Part shown: in pieces, positions 12,274-21,947 of the stretch
Layout: the number at the start of each line of letters is the position of its first letter
How positions within the stretch are numbered: the stretch's first letter is position 1
DNA from: Lysobacter gummosus
Lineage (GTDB): Bacteria; Pseudomonadota; Gammaproteobacteria; Xanthomonadales; Xanthomonadaceae
Reading direction: 5' to 3'
Length of the DNA: 64,000 nucleotides
Assembly: GCF_001442805.1 (NCBI RefSeq)
Contig: NZ_CP011131.1
Location: forward strand, 1 to 64,000
Position numbers and translations under genes: made by a program
The notes under the pieces: model-generated
Databases searched by the model: none
Told to the model about the DNA's origin: nothing
Seen by the model: the letters and a program-made list of their open reading frames with translations, nothing else

Positions 12274-12314
12274 GCAACAAGCCTCCTCATTTAGCGTAGT
12301 TCTGGAGTTCGGAC

Positions 12315-12731
12315 ATGGCCTTTAGTTCAGGCGGCGACACCGGCGGCCCCATGGCCACAATCAACGTCACGCCCCTCGTGGACGTGATGCTGGTGCTGTT
12401 GATCATCTTCATGATCACGGCGCCGTTGATGACGCATAAGGTCGAGATCAAACTGCCCGATGCCACGCTGAAGAAGATCGAGGAAGCGCCGAAGACGCCG
12501 CCGATCACCTTGGCGATCCAGGAAGATGGCCACATCTACTGGAACGACGAGCCCGTGTCGGCGGAGCAGCTGGAAAGCCGGTTGTCGGTCGAAGCGCAGA
12601 AGACCCCGCAGCCGCAGCTCAATGTTCGCGGCGACAAGACCACGAAGTACCGCACCATCAACAACGTGGTGACCGTCGCGCAGAAGCAAGGCATGCGCAA
12701 GGTCGGTTTCGTCGCGATCAAAGAACGTTAA
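12315..12731 (+). CDS. exbD: Biopolymer transporter ExbD (first copy)
   Basis: ExbD is the peptidoglycan-side, proton-carrying subunit of the Ton motor. The 138-residue protein has the hallmark [18 protein letters not shown] helix with the essential aspartate at residue 23, followed by a periplasmic domain. It lies 41 bp after exbB and 15 bp before a second exbD, so the three are surely one transcript. Confidence 0.94.
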   Translation: MAFSSGGDTGGPMATINVTPLVDVMLVLLIIFMITAPLMTHKVEIKLPDATLKKIEEAPKTPPITLAIQEDGHIYWNDEPVSAEQLESRLSVEAQKTPQPQLNVRGDKTTKYRTINNVVTVAQKQGMRKVGFVAIKER

Positions 12732-12746
12732 TCGGAGACTAGTCAG

Positions 12747-13160
<414 letters not shown>

Positions 13161-13192
13161 TTCCGTCCGGAACCGACGCTTACCGTCGTGAG

Positions 13193-13221
13193 AACGCCGC
13201 CCAACCGGGCGGCGTTTTTTT
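13193..13221 (+). terminator. Terminator after the second exbD
   Basis: A 10-bp stem (AACGCCGCCC at 13193-13202, GGGCGGCGTT at 13207-13216) with a four-base loop runs into seven Ts. It should end the tonB-exbB-exbD-exbD2 transcript and so uncouples the third exbD. Confidence 0.9.
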
Positions 13222-13252
13222 ATGCGTGGGACGGACTCGATGCGATCTGGCG

Positions 13253-13313
13253 CCATGCCATGCCATGCCATGCCGATGCCGATGCCGATGCCGATATCGG
13301 CATCAGCATCGGT
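13253..13313. repeat. Microsatellite: CATGC and CGATGC repeats
   Basis: About four CATGC units (from 13253) grade into about four CGATGC units (to about 13297), followed by a partly inverted tract (ATCGGCATCAGCATCGG) that could fold back on it. It lies in the gap between the terminator and the third exbD, in the space where that gene's promoter would be. Confidence 0.8.
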
Positions 13314-13426
13314 GCCCGTGTCGGTACCGCGGCGGTGCCGCGACTGCGCCTTTGGTCGCACTTGCATTGCGGACTGTGACGGGATTAGCGTAAAGGCGGG
13401 CATCCCGCCCAAGGATGGAGGTGCAT

Positions 13427-13831
13427 ATGGCCGGCTCCGCGTTCTCCGCATCCACCTATTCGGGCAACGCGCCCGTCGCCGAAATCAACGTCACGCCGCT
13501 GGTCGATGTGATGCTGGTCTTGCTGATCATCTTCATGGTCACCGCGCCCGCGTTGACCGGCAATCTCAACCTGTCCCTGCCCTACCCCAATCCGGACGTG
13601 ATCCGGACACCGCCCAAGGTCGTGTTGATGGTGCAGCAGGACGGCAGCTTCGATCTCGACGGCCAGCGCCTGACCACGACGCAACTGCCGGCCGCGCTCG
13701 CCGCCGTCGTCCATGCGAACCCGGACACGGTCGTGGAAGTCGGCGCCAACGCCGATGCCGATTACCAGGGGTTCACTCACGCCCTGTCGGCGGCGAAGGA
13801 AAGCGGCGTGCGGAATATTTCTACGCGTTGA
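13427..13831 (+). CDS. Biopolymer transporter ExbD (third copy)
   Basis: A 134-residue ExbD/TolR family protein with the [18 protein letters not shown] helix (Asp27) and a periplasmic domain. It is separated from the other Ton genes by 266 bp containing a terminator and a microsatellite, so it is probably expressed separately. The ATG at 13427 follows a good GGAGG ribosome binding site; the frame also has an ATG at 13415. It may serve a different TonB or a different ExbB-type motor. Confidence 0.9.
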   Translation: MAGSAFSASTYSGNAPVAEINVTPLVDVMLVLLIIFMVTAPALTGNLNLSLPYPNPDVIRTPPKVVLMVQQDGSFDLDGQRLTTTQLPAALAAVVHANPDTVVEVGANADADYQGFTHALSAAKESGVRNISTR

Positions 13832-13871
13832 TGGTCTGCGCAGCTGAACTGTCGGCGATGTATCTGCCGAT

Positions 13872-13903
13872 GCAAAAAGGCCGCTTTTTAGCGGCCTTTT
13901 TGC
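13872..13903. terminator. Terminator after the third exbD
   Basis: A stem of GCAAAAAGGCCGC and GCGGCCTTTTTGC around a TTTTTA loop, with A and T tracts on both sides, acts as an intrinsic terminator on + and could work on - as well. Confidence 0.85.
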
Positions 13904-14001
13904 CTATTGCGAGACATTTCGGCATTGCAGGACAAGACGCTGAGCTGCCATCGGCGAGACGCGAATCAACGAGGCAGCGTGTTGCATCACCAAACCTTTG
14001 C

Positions 14002-14166
14002 TCGTCATTCCCGCGAACGCGGGAATCCAGTGTCTTTCGAGCCAGAACTATCGAAGTCGGCAGAGCGCCCCGCGCCAATGTTCTTCGCGAAACGCCATCG
14101 ATGATGACGTACCTCAGTGTCTTTCGCGCGAAAGACACTGGATTCCCGCGTTCGCGGGAATGACGA
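14002..14166. repeat. Inverted pair of ATTCCCGCG-type intergenic repeats
   Basis: A 38-bp element at 14002-14039, containing the palindromic core ATTCCCGCGAACGCGGGAAT and then CCAGTGTCTTTCG, recurs inverted at 14129-14166. A 26-bp perfect palindrome, from CAGTGTCTTTCGC to its complement, lies at 14115-14140, and a fragment GGAATGACGAGCAAA occurs near 14195. The 516-bp gap between exbD3 and pdxJ (13832-14347) otherwise holds only the terminator. The same core recurs near 46.3 kb. Confidence 0.88.
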
Positions 14167-14347
14167 GCAAAGGGGATGTCGGTCAGTCGTACGTCGGAAT
14201 GACGAGCAAAAAACGCCGGCTCGCACATGACGCCGACGATTGAATTCCGGTCGCAATACGACATGGCCTTACTCGACCTCGACCTCGACGCGATCCCGAT
14301 CAAGCTCGATATGATTTAGAAAGCCGAGCGGGGCGCAACCGACCGAA

Positions 14348-15103
14348 TCAACGCGCCTTGGCGATCACCTCGACATACGCCCGCACCGTCGCATCCAGGC
14401 CCGCGTACAAAGCCTCGCTGATCAACGCGTGCCCGATCGACACCTCAAGCACCTGCGGCACACCGCGCAGAAACGCACCGAGATTGGCCTGGCTCAAATC
14501 GTGTCCGGCATTGACGCCCAGACCCACCGCCTGCGCACGACGCGCCGCACCAGCGAACAATGCCAGCGCGTCGTCCGTCCGGCCTGCGGCGAAAGCTTCC
14601 GCGTACGGCCCGGTATAAAGCTCGACGCGTTGTGCGCCAAGCTCAGCGGCGCGTTCGATGCCGTCGCGATCGGCATCGGCGAACACGCTGACGCGGCAGC
14701 CCAGTTCGCGCAGTTCGGCGATGCGCGGACGCAGCCGTTCGGCGTCGCGTTCGAAATCGAAACCATGATCCGAGGTGAGCTGATCGTCGCCGTCCGGCAC
14801 CAAGGTGGCTTGCGCCGGCGAAGTGCGTCGACACAGTTCGAACAAGCCCGGATAACCCGGCCGCGGTGGCGCGAACGGATTGCCTTCGATGTTGAACTCG
14901 ACTCCGCGCGCGTGTGCGAGTTCGGCCAGGGCGAACACGTCGTAATCGCGGATATGCCGCGCGTCGGGCCGCGGATGCACGGTGATGCCGTGCGCGCCGG
15001 CGTCCAGGCAAGTGCGCGCGGCGCGCAGCACATCGGGTTCGCCGCCGCCGCGCGAGTTGCGCAGCACCGCGATCTTGTTGACGTTGACACTCAGGGCGGT
15101 CAT
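14348..15103 (-). CDS. pdxJ: Pyridoxine 5'-phosphate synthase
   Basis: PdxJ condenses 1-deoxy-D-xylulose 5-phosphate with 3-amino-2-oxopropyl phosphate to make pyridoxine 5'-phosphate, the last ring-forming step of the DXP-dependent vitamin B6 pathway. The 251-residue TIM-barrel protein begins [20 protein letters not shown] and contains [16 protein letters not shown] and the VEFNIEGNP segment typical of PdxJ; a GVNAGHDL motif lies near the C-terminus. It is convergent with exbD3. Proximity of pdxJ to exbD genes is also known in Xanthomonas. Confidence 0.95.
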   Translation of the reverse strand: MTALSVNVNKIAVLRNSRGGGEPDVLRAARTCLDAGAHGITVHPRPDARHIRDYDVFALAELAHARGVEFNIEGNPFAPPRPGYPGLFELCRRTSPAQATLVPDGDDQLTSDHGFDFERDAERLRPRIAELRELGCRVSVFADADRDGIERAAELGAQRVELYTGPYAEAFAAGRTDDALALFAGAARRAQAVGLGVNAGHDLSQANLGAFLRGVPQVLEVSIGHALISEALYAGLDATVRAYVEVIAKAR

Positions 15104-15194
15104 GACGAAAGCCTAACGCGCCGCGTCGCCGGCGGCGAGTGCGCAATGTGGCTGGGTGGGAGCGAAGACGGCCGCGGCGAGCGCGCGGCGGCAA

Positions 15195-15455
15195 TCAGCG
15201 CTGCGGCGGCTCGGACTGGCTGGCGGCGAGCTTGCGCGCCTCGGCCTGTTCGCGCAGACGGCGCAGCTCGACCGGATCGATGATCACCGAGACGTCGCGG
15301 CTGGTGTTGTCCAGGCGCCGGGCCAGCAGGCTCATCACGCCGGCGATCAGCAGGCCCAGCGCGGCCAGCAGGCTCACCGCCATCAGCGCGGGCGAGGTGG
15401 TCTTCAGCGCCACCACGAAGGCGGCGATGGCCAGCAGCAGGTAAACCCAAGGCAT
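15195..15455 (-). CDS. Small two-helix membrane protein, unknown
   Basis: An 86-residue protein, MPWVYLLLAIAAFVVALKT..., with two hydrophobic helices (about 3-19 and 24-45) and a charged C-terminal tail containing a predicted helix (LRRLREQAEARKL). I do not recognise a family. Hydrophobicity pattern and codon bias support it as a real gene. It lies 91 bp upstream of pdxJ on the same strand and could be co-transcribed with it. The 298 bp between it and the cls stop (15456-15753) show nothing assignable. Confidence 0.65.
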   Translation of the reverse strand: MPWVYLLLAIAAFVVALKTTSPALMAVSLLAALGLLIAGVMSLLARRLDNTSRDVSVIIDPVELRRLREQAEARKLAASQSEPPQR

Positions 15456-15753
15456 TGCGGCGTGCTCCCTGACGAATTCGACATCCCCGCGTCCGGCCCG
15501 GATCGCGGCCGGACGGCGGTGGACCGTGGGCCTCGGCGGGCCCGGGTCGAGTGTAGCGCGGGCCGGCGACGGCGACAGCTGGGTCGGTCCCTGGCTGCGA
15601 CCGCCGGCACATGCGCGTGGGTCGGGCGGAGTTGCCTGAACGCCCCGGATGCCAGGGGCCGCATCATGGGAGGGGCGCGAGCGGCGACCGTCCCCGCCGA
15701 TTACGCCGCGATTGCGAATTCGCGGTCGCGGCGGCCCCCTCAGAAGCCCCCGA

Positions 15754-17190
15754 TCAAAGCACCGGCGACACCAGCCGCGCCAGCGCCTCGGGCAGGCGGG
15801 TGCGCCACAGCGAACGCTCGCGATCGATGCGTACGCGCGGCGCCCACGAGCATTCCTGTTCGATCAGCGCCGCCAACTCGCCGGCCAGCGTCGTGTTGTA
15901 GAACATCACCGAGATCTCGAAGTTCAGGCGGAAGCTGCGGTGATCGAAATTGGCCGTGCCGATGATCGCCATCTCGTCGTCGCACAGCAGCGCCTTGGTA
16001 TGCAGCATGCGTGGGCCGTATTCGTGGATCTTGACCCCGGCTTCCAGCAATTCGTCGAAGTACGAACGCGCCGCGTAGGTGACCAGGCGGCTGTCGCTGA
16101 GCTTGGGCACCAGCAGGCGCACGTCCAGGCCGCCGAGCGCGGCCGAGGTCAGCGCCATGCGCGCGGCCTCGCCCGGCACGAAGTACGGCGTGACCAGCCA
16201 TACGCGCTGGCGCGCGGCGTGGATGGCGCCGACGTGCACGCGATGGATCGCTTCCCAGCCCGAATCCGGTCCGGAGCTGACCACCTGCGCGGCGATCGTG
16301 CCTTGCTGCGGCGCCGGATGAATCTGCCGGATCGGAGGCTGGCCGGTGGCGTAGCACCAGTCTTCGATGAAGACGAGTTCCAGCTCGCGCACCACGTCGC
16401 CCTCCAGGCGCAGATGCAGATCGCGGTAAGCGTCCTTGCGCAGGCGTTCGTCTTCCTCGTCGGTGATGTTGATGCCGCCGGTGTAGCCGACCTTGCCGTC
16501 GATCACCACGATCTTGCGGTGCGTGCGCAGGTTCAACCACGGCCGCCGCCAGAACCAGCGCAGCTTCATCGGATGGAACCAAGACACTTCCGCGCCGGCT
16601 TCGATCAGCGGCCGCAGGAACGCGCTTGAGGTCGAGCCCGAACCGACCGCGTCGAGCAGCATCAGCACCTTGACCCCGGCGCGGGCGCGCTCGATCAGCG
16701 CATCGCGCAGCGCGGTGCCGGTGCGATCGGGCTGGTAGATGTAGTACTCCAGGTGGATGTACTCGCGGGCCAGGGCGATGTCGGCCAGCAGCGACGCGTA
16801 CTTGGCGCCGCCGTCGATCAGCAGGCGCGCCTGGGTAGCGGTGGTCGGCGGCAGGCCGGTGGTGGCCTGGCCGAGCCGGGCCAGTTCGATGGCTTCCGGC
16901 GACGGCGTCAGTCCCGGCGGCGGCGCCGGCAGCGCGGCGCGCGCGCGCACCCGGCGCAGGCGCTGGCGGTGGATGCGCTGCGGGCCGAAGAAGTAATAGA
17001 TGAAGAAGCCGATGTACGGCAGCGCCGCCAGGCTCACCAGCCAACTGATGGTCGCCACCGGTTCGCGCTTCTGCAGGACGATCCACAGGCCCAGCCAGAC
17101 CAGATAGACCGCCCAGCCCACGGTCAGATACAGGCTGAGGTGGGGAATGCGGATCAGGTCCTGCCACAGCTGGGACAGCGCTTCGGGCAC
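15754..17190 (-). CDS. cls: Cardiolipin synthase (phospholipase D family)
   Basis: Joins two phosphatidylglycerol molecules to cardiolipin at the inner membrane. The 478-residue protein has two N-terminal membrane helices (about 17-39 and 46-68) and two PLD domains. The first HKD motif is HRKIVVID at 224-231; the second is LHTKALLCDD followed by GTANFDHRS near 400-420. The GTG at 17190, with a GGAG ribosome binding site 6-9 bases upstream, gives MPEALSQLWQDL; a longer open frame to 17274 adds a poor N-terminus. Length matches ClsA (about 486). Confidence 0.92.
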   Translation of the reverse strand: MPEALSQLWQDLIRIPHLSLYLTVGWAVYLVWLGLWIVLQKREPVATISWLVSLAALPYIGFFIYYFFGPQRIHRQRLRRVRARAALPAPPPGLTPSPEAIELARLGQATTGLPPTTATQARLLIDGGAKYASLLADIALAREYIHLEYYIYQPDRTGTALRDALIERARAGVKVLMLLDAVGSGSTSSAFLRPLIEAGAEVSWFHPMKLRWFWRRPWLNLRTHRKIVVIDGKVGYTGGINITDEEDERLRKDAYRDLHLRLEGDVVRELELVFIEDWCYATGQPPIRQIHPAPQQGTIAAQVVSSGPDSGWEAIHRVHVGAIHAARQRVWLVTPYFVPGEAARMALTSAALGGLDVRLLVPKLSDSRLVTYAARSYFDELLEAGVKIHEYGPRMLHTKALLCDDEMAIIGTANFDHRSFRLNFEISVMFYNTTLAGELAALIEQECSWAPRVRIDRERSLWRTRLPEALARLVSPVL

Positions 17191-17351
17191 GGGAAACTCC
17201 AATGGGCGACCGCCGCGGCCGCAGCCGGTGCGGGCTAAGGCTAGCCCGCCGGAGCATGCGCGCAAAGTGTGCAATCGGTCGGCAAGGCGAGCATAAGCCG
17301 CTACCGCTGCCTGCGTTTAGGATAGCCGCTGTCGCAGCGAGGACGGACCCG

Positions 17352-17891
17352 ATGGCATCGGCATTGTTGGTGATCGACGTGCAGCGCGGCCTGTTCGACA
17401 CCCGGCCGCCGCCGGCCGAGGCCGACGCGGTGATCGCGCGCATCAACGCCCTGGCCGAACGCGCCCGCGCCGCCGGCGCCGCGGTGATCTTCGTGCAGCA
17501 CGAAGCCGCGGGCACGCCGTTGCAGCACGGCGGCGAACGCTGGGCGCTGGACCCGCGCCTGCAGGTCCGCGACGGCGACCGCTACGTGCGCAAGACCACG
17601 CCCGACTCGTTCCTGCGCACCGATCTGCAGGCGCAGTTGCAGGCCCTGGGCGTGGATCGCCTGGTGGTGGCCGGCTACGCCAGCGAATTCTGCGTCGACA
17701 CCAGCGTGCGCCGCGCCGCCGCGTTGGGCTATCCGGTGACCGTGGCGGCCGACGCGCACACCACCCACGACAAGCCGCACGCCGATGCGGCCTTCATCCG
17801 CGCCCATCACAATCTGACCTTGGCCGATGTCACCAGCTTCGGCCCGGCCATTCGCGCGCAGGCGGCCGAGGCGATCGATTTCGCCCGCTGA
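17352..17891 (+). CDS. Isochorismatase family cysteine hydrolase
   Basis: A 179-residue alpha/beta hydrolase of the isochorismatase-like group (nicotinamidase, N-carbamoylsarcosine amidase relatives). The catalytic triad is visible: Asp9 in LLVIDVQ, Lys81 in RKTTPDSF and Cys114 in SEFCVDTS. The cis-peptide region precedes the cysteine (VVAGYASEFC). The substrate cannot be told from sequence. Start is the ATG at 17352, since the longer frame adds a low-quality N-terminus. It is divergent from cls. Confidence 0.87.
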   Translation: MASALLVIDVQRGLFDTRPPPAEADAVIARINALAERARAAGAAVIFVQHEAAGTPLQHGGERWALDPRLQVRDGDRYVRKTTPDSFLRTDLQAQLQALGVDRLVVAGYASEFCVDTSVRRAAALGYPVTVAADAHTTHDKPHADAAFIRAHHNLTLADVTSFGPAIRAQAAEAIDFAR

Positions 17892-17978
17892 AACCCGCGC
17901 CGGTTCCTGTCCCGCGCATCGCCGCCACGCCTGTCCCGACCGCCGCAGACCGGCGGCCCAATCCAAGGAAGTGATGAC

Positions 17979-18740
17979 ATGAAATACCGCCTGCTGTTCG
18001 CGCTCGCTCTGGCCGCCTTGCCCGCCCTGCCCGCGTTCGCGGAGAAAGCCAGCCGCAGCATCAGCGTATCGGGCTCGGCCGAAATCAAGGTCGCGCCGGA
18101 CGAAATCCTGCTCAACGTCGGAGTCGAATCGCGTCATCCCAAACTCGATCAGGCCAAGCGGCTCAACGACGAAAGCGTCGCCGCCGCGCTGGCCTTCCTC
18201 AAGCGCAGCGGCGTGCCCGACAAGGACGTGCAGACCGATTTCATCAGCATCGAGCCCGATTACCAGCGCGACAACAGCAACCGCACCGCGCTGGAACGAT
18301 CGACGCTGGTGCCGCTGGTGTACATCGTGCGCAAGAGCATCGGCATCAAGGTGACCCGCGTCGCCGGCTTCGACGATCTGCTGACGGGCCTGCTGGAAAA
18401 CGGCGTGCAATACATCCACGGCATCGAATTTCGCACCTCGCAGCTGCGCAAGCATCGCGATGCCGCGCGCGCGCTGGCGATCCGCGCGGCGAAGGAAAAA
18501 GCCGACGCCCTGACCTCCGAGCTCGGCGTGCGTCGCGGCCCGGCGCAATCGATTTCCGAATCGTATTCGGGCGGCTGGTGGCGCAGCGCCGCCGGCTGGG
18601 GCCACAGCGGCGGCCAGCAACTGATGCAGAACGTCATGCAGAACGCGGGTGGCGGCGATGGCGGCGAGGACGGGGCGACCTCGGCGGTCGGCCAGATCAG
18701 CGTGAACGCGTCGGTGAGTGTGACCTTCGAAATAGAGTGA
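17979..18740 (+). CDS. SIMPL domain-containing exported protein (YggE-like)
   Basis: A 253-residue periplasmic protein with a clear signal peptide (MKYRLLFALALAALPALPAFA) and a SIMPL (DUF541) domain starting SRSISVSGSAEIKVAPDEILLNVGVE, the typical first strands of YggE. E. coli YggE is linked to oxidative stress protection; the biochemical role is unknown. A GGSWWRS-like glycine-rich insert precedes the last strand (SVNASVSVTFEIE). An AAGGAAG ribosome binding site sits 7 bases before the ATG. Confidence 0.88.
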   Translation: MKYRLLFALALAALPALPAFAEKASRSISVSGSAEIKVAPDEILLNVGVESRHPKLDQAKRLNDESVAAALAFLKRSGVPDKDVQTDFISIEPDYQRDNSNRTALERSTLVPLVYIVRKSIGIKVTRVAGFDDLLTGLLENGVQYIHGIEFRTSQLRKHRDAARALAIRAAKEKADALTSELGVRRGPAQSISESYSGGWWRSAAGWGHSGGQQLMQNVMQNAGGGDGGEDGATSAVGQISVNASVSVTFEIE

Positions 18741-18864
18741 TCGCCGGCGCTATCGGCCGTGCGCCGCGCCGGCGCCGAAATCGTCGCTGACCCGTTCAGG
18801 CGCGGCGCGCGACGGGCCGCGTGCGTCGCGCCCGCTGCGACGGCGCGGGGGTAATCTGGGGCGC

Positions 18865-19968
18865 ATGGATTCGGCGCACAAAACCCGGCTTTCGCTCGAT
18901 CCCGCCGCGATCAAGGGCCGCGGCTCGGCGTCCTACGTCGCCGGCCGTTACGCGGTCACCACCGCGCAGGCGCAGGACGACGGCTGGGGCTCGGTGTATG
19001 AGGACGCCGACGCGCAGTCGCGGCCCGACACCGTGGTCACGGAGGAAAGCGCGCGCAGCATCATCAGCCGCAACGATTCGCCGGACATCGCCTTCGGCCA
19101 GTCGGTCAATCCGTATCGCGGCTGCGAGCACGGCTGCGTCTACTGCTTCGCCCGGCCCTCGCATGCGTATCTGGAGCTGTCGCCGGGCCTGGATTTCGAG
19201 ACCCGGCTGTTCGCCAAGACCAACGCCGCCGAGCGCCTGCAGAACGAACTCGCGCGTCCGGGCTACCGCTGCGCGCCGATCGCGCTGGGCATCAACACCG
19301 ATTCCTATCAGCCTATCGAACGCCGCTACCGCATCACCCGCGGCGTCATCGAAGTGCTGGACGCGTGTTCGCATCCTTTCAGCCTGATCACCAAGAACGC
19401 CTCGGTGGTGCGCGATGTCGAAGTGCTGGCCTCGATGGCGCGGCGCGGGCTGGTGTCGGTGTACTTCTCGGTCACCACGCTCGACAACCATCTGTCGGCG
19501 AAGATGGAACCGCGCGCCTCCGCGCCGCATTCGCGGCTCAAGGCGATGCGCACGCTGGCCGATGCCGGCGTGCCGGTCGGGGTCATGGTCGCGCCGGTGA
19601 TTCCGATGATCAACGACAGCGAAATGGAGCGCATCCTCGCCGCCGCCTATGAAGCCGGCGCGCGCTCGGCCGGCTACGTCACCCTGCGCCTGCCGCACGA
19701 GCTCAAGCAGGTGTGGCGCGAGTGGTTGCAGCTGCACTATCCCGATCGCGCCGCGCATGTGATGAGCCTGATCCAGCAGATGCAGGGCGGCAAGGATTAC
19801 AACGCCGGCTTCGGCAAGCGCATGCGCGGCGAAGGGCCGTTCGCGCAGCTGATACAACAGCGTTTCCAGAAGGCTTGGCGCAAGCACGGTTTCGGACGCT
19901 TGCCGCCGCTGGATACCGGCCGTTTCGTCGCGCCGCGCAAGCCTACGCCGCAGTTGGAATTGTTCTGA
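18865..19968 (+). CDS. PA0069-family radical SAM protein
   Basis: A 367-residue radical S-adenosylmethionine enzyme. The cluster-binding motif CxxxCxxC is at Cys87, Cys91 and Cys94 (YRGCEHGCVYCFAR), and the N-terminus (IKGRGSASYVAGRY) matches the PA0069/SplB-like family found widely in proteobacteria. The reaction is unknown; distant similarity to spore photoproduct lyase suggests nucleic-acid chemistry, but that is inference. It is convergent with the TPR gene that follows. Confidence 0.9.
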   Translation: MDSAHKTRLSLDPAAIKGRGSASYVAGRYAVTTAQAQDDGWGSVYEDADAQSRPDTVVTEESARSIISRNDSPDIAFGQSVNPYRGCEHGCVYCFARPSHAYLELSPGLDFETRLFAKTNAAERLQNELARPGYRCAPIALGINTDSYQPIERRYRITRGVIEVLDACSHPFSLITKNASVVRDVEVLASMARRGLVSVYFSVTTLDNHLSAKMEPRASAPHSRLKAMRTLADAGVPVGVMVAPVIPMINDSEMERILAAAYEAGARSAGYVTLRLPHELKQVWREWLQLHYPDRAAHVMSLIQQMQGGKDYNAGFGKRMRGEGPFAQLIQQRFQKAWRKHGFGRLPPLDTGRFVAPRKPTPQLELF

Positions 19969-20030
19969 GCGCTGCGGCGCGGGCGCGACGCGGTGCACCG
20001 CTGTGATCGCGCGCAACGTGAAAAACGCGA

Positions 20031-21947
20031 TCAGCGCTTGGCCAACAGGCCGCGCGAGCAATCGAGCGAAAGCCTTGAGGCCTGGAAATACAACTTCGCA
20101 TCGGCTCCGTCCAGGCGCTTGTCCGCGACCTGCTTCCGGCCGAAGTGTTCGCTCAACACGCCGTGACGCTCGATTTCGCCGAGATAATCCTGCGCCTGAC
20201 GCGCGTATATGCGCGCCTGGGACAGATGCTCGCGATCGCTCTTGAGGGCCTTGCGCAAGGCGGTCAACGCATCCTCGCGGCGGCAGGTGGACATGGCGTA
20301 CAGGGCCCGGTACATCAATGCTTCGTGGATCAAGGTGCGCGTCGGCAGCGGCAGCGACTGCTCGCCGTCTCTGGCCTGGACGAACCGGGCGAATTGCTCG
20401 TCGGCCTGGACTTGGCGGCCGTCGCGGTACATCACCGACGCCAGGGTGAAATCCACGTAGGAACGCGCCGCCGCGCGCGCCGGCAGATACTGGTGAATAT
20501 CGACTTGCACTTCGCGCAGGATGCGTTCGGCGCGCGGCAGTTCGTGCTCCGGCGCGCGCATGGCCAGGGCGATGCCCACCGTCATTTTTTCGTAGGGCAT
20601 GGGGATATCGGTTTCGCTGCCGGTCTGGACCAAGTCCTCCAGCATGCCCAGGCCTTCGCGATAGTCTGGCGAATCCCAGCGGCTGTCCAAGCCGAAGGTG
20701 AGCTTGGTCGCGAGGTTGAATCGCACTCGCAAGGTTTGCTCGTGGGTCGGGCCGAACGCCTGCTCGCAGATCTTCACCGCCTCGCGCGCCTTGCCCACGC
20801 TGCTGTCGTAGCGCATGTGCATGTAGTCGTGCAGCGATTCCAGGCGCAGCACTTCGGCGTACTCGGGATGGCGCGCGCCGTAGCTGGCCAGGACGATGGC
20901 CTTGCCGTGCTGCAAGGCGCCGATGCTGTCGCTGATGTGGCCGGCGTTGTATTGGGCGTCGGACTGCGCGATCCAGGCGCGGCCGGTATCGGGATGCTGC
21001 GCGCCCAGATGCGCTTGCCGGTCGGCGACCAGTTGTCCGGCCTCGGCGGTCGCGCGCTCGGGCTGTTCGCTGTAACTGAGCATCCGCACCAGTTGGTAGC
21101 GCGCGTTGTCGGCCTGGGTCGTGCCCTGGCTCATCGCGATGGCCTGGGTGAGATCGTGTTCGGCGCCGCTGAAATCGAAGCGCCGTCCGCGCCATTCGCC
21201 GCGCTGGCTGAGCAGTTCGGCGATCAGCCCGGCATTGGGCGGAACCAGGACGCGGGCCTGGGCCAGCGCGTCTTCCAGCGAACTCATCGCGCCGTCGTCG
21301 TCGGCCAGGCCCCATTGCGCGCGACTGAGCTCGAGCTGCAGGCGCAGCTGATCCAGGCGCGTGGCCATGTCGATGCCGTCGTGGCCGCGGCGCAGTTCGG
21401 CCTTGGCGATTTTTTCCGCCGGCGCGTAACGCGCTTGCAGATTCATCAGCGACACGGTGGTCGCGGTGACGGAGAGATTCTCCAGGCCGTGTCGGTCGAG
21501 CAGGCCGTTGGCTTCGCCGGACAGGCGCTCGGCCTGGGCGTAGCGGCCGATCAGGGCGTGGCTGCGCGCCAGCACCGACAGTCCGCAGGCCAGGGTCAGC
21601 GCCTGCTCGGACGAAGCCAGGCGACGCAGTTGCACCTCGGTGTCGATCAGCCAAGCGATCGAAGCGAACGGCGCGCGTTCCAGATGGCAGATGGCATCGA
21701 CGCCGAGCCGGGATTCGAACAAGGCCGCAACCTGGGCGTGGATCCGCGCCGAGCGTTCGAGGTCGCGATGTTGCCTGGCGGAATGAACGGCGGCGCCGGC
21801 CAGGCCGGCCAGCAGCGCCAACGCGCCGAGCGCCAGCCAGAGGCGGACGCGGGTCTTCGGGCGCGGCCGGTCCGCGCGGGCGACAGCGTCGCCGGCAGGA
21901 GTGGAGGAGGTGGCCATCGGTCGGTGGTCTCTCGACATATGCAGCAC
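20031..21947 (-). CDS. Membrane-anchored TPR protein
   Basis: A protein of up to 638 residues with a short cytoplasmic tail, one membrane helix at about 36-54 (LWLALGALALLAGLAGAAVHS) and a long helical region of tetratricopeptide-like repeats to the C-terminus. The arrangement resembles the extracytoplasmic half of Xanthomonadaceae serine/threonine kinases that end in a TM plus TPR segment, but no kinase domain is present here. Starts at 21947, 21938 and 21917 are all possible and none has a strong ribosome binding site. Function unknown. Confidence 0.7.
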   Translation of the reverse strand: MLHMSRDHRPMATSSTPAGDAVARADRPRPKTRVRLWLALGALALLAGLAGAAVHSARQHRDLERSARIHAQVAALFESRLGVDAICHLERAPFASIAWLIDTEVQLRRLASSEQALTLACGLSVLARSHALIGRYAQAERLSGEANGLLDRHGLENLSVTATTVSLMNLQARYAPAEKIAKAELRRGHDGIDMATRLDQLRLQLELSRAQWGLADDDGAMSSLEDALAQARVLVPPNAGLIAELLSQRGEWRGRRFDFSGAEHDLTQAIAMSQGTTQADNARYQLVRMLSYSEQPERATAEAGQLVADRQAHLGAQHPDTGRAWIAQSDAQYNAGHISDSIGALQHGKAIVLASYGARHPEYAEVLRLESLHDYMHMRYDSSVGKAREAVKICEQAFGPTHEQTLRVRFNLATKLTFGLDSRWDSPDYREGLGMLEDLVQTGSETDIPMPYEKMTVGIALAMRAPEHELPRAERILREVQVDIHQYLPARAAARSYVDFTLASVMYRDGRQVQADEQFARFVQARDGEQSLPLPTRTLIHEALMYRALYAMSTCRREDALTALRKALKSDREHLSQARIYARQAQDYLGEIERHGVLSEHFGRKQVADKRLDGADAKLYFQASRLSLDCSRGLLAKR

